Shown here one piece after another: positions 63,916 through 64,000 of a DNA stretch of 64,000 nt. Under the pieces are notes generated by a model. The model was not told where the DNA came from. It was given only the letters and a program-made list of their open reading frames with translations, and searched no databases. A program made the position numbers and the translations under genes. The stretch spans positions 1,178,001-1,242,000 of the forward strand of contig NZ_CP009291.1 in NCBI RefSeq assembly GCF_000767465.1, in the 5' to 3' direction. This stretch comes from Novosphingobium pentaromativorans US6-1. Lineage in GTDB: Bacteria; Pseudomonadota; Alphaproteobacteria; Sphingomonadales; Sphingomonadaceae. Every line of letters begins with the position of its first letter. Position 1 is the stretch's first letter.

Positions 63916-64000
63916 GGAGCATCCTTCCGGATTGTATCGACAGGGCGAAGGCGAAATGCCGCGCGGTGGCGTCGGCCGCATCTTGTGCAAGCTCTGAAAT

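Overview
The window is high-GC DNA from an alphaproteobacterium, most likely a sphingomonad of the Novosphingobium/Sphingobium type. The reasons are the F0 ATPase operon with separate b and b' subunits, a CP4-like class II EPSP synthase, several TonB-dependent receptors lying beside catabolic genes, and a ferulate cluster of the kind known from Sphingobium SYK-6 (MarR regulator, CoA-lyase and NDP-forming CoA ligase). No replication origin, CRISPR array, prophage or rRNA operon was seen.

The first 28 kb is housekeeping. The minus strand carries ffh, rpsP, rimM, trmD and rplS, interrupted between rimM and trmD by a LysR gene and a small divergent gene. A tRNA-Ala(GGC) followed by two near-identical terminator hairpins lies just upstream of ffh. 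Then come aroA-(membrane protein)-cmk-rpsA, gloB, the atpI-B-E-F'-F operon, the YdbH/YnbE/YdbL envelope-lipid transport module, radC, a TANGO2-like gene, a DASS transporter, an aminotransferase, an HWE-type sensor kinase, ftsH, an orphan ParA and rpoZ.

From 28.4 to 33 kb is a worn region with gene remnants (an APH-like phosphotransferase tail and two SnoaL-like pieces), a PoxB-type pyruvate dehydrogenase, a quinone oxidoreductase and a proline iminopeptidase. From 33 to 42 kb is a probable hydroxycinnamate (ferulate-type) module: ferB-ferA, a MarR regulator (ferC-like), a TonB receptor, an aromatic aldehyde dehydrogenase and an aromatic-acid MFS transporter. A 24-bp near-perfect palindrome sits in front of marR and the receptor, and its ATAGCTAT core recurs in front of ferB.

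From 42 to 60 kb lies an accessory cluster that looks like catabolism of an N-rich compound of purine, pyrimidine or hydantoin type. It holds a GGT-fold hydrolase (HpxW-like), two cytosine-deaminase-type amidohydrolases in divergent orientation, a GntR regulator, an HpxZ/AtzH-like small protein, an SLC10 symporter, an amidase, an allantoate-amidohydrolase-like enzyme, an NCS2 nucleobase permease and a TonB receptor. With these are duplicated envelope proteins of unknown function (two DUF6152, two DUF6644 and two related secreted proteins). Two regulatory layers are visible: a pair of ATTGC(G/A)TGCAAT palindromes between the amidohydrolases, probably bound by the GntR protein, and a separate element repeated upstream of the DUF6644 operon, the secreted protein and the TonB receptor. 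An IS1380-family element has landed 32 bp upstream of the NCS2 permease. The window ends with another complete TonB-dependent receptor.
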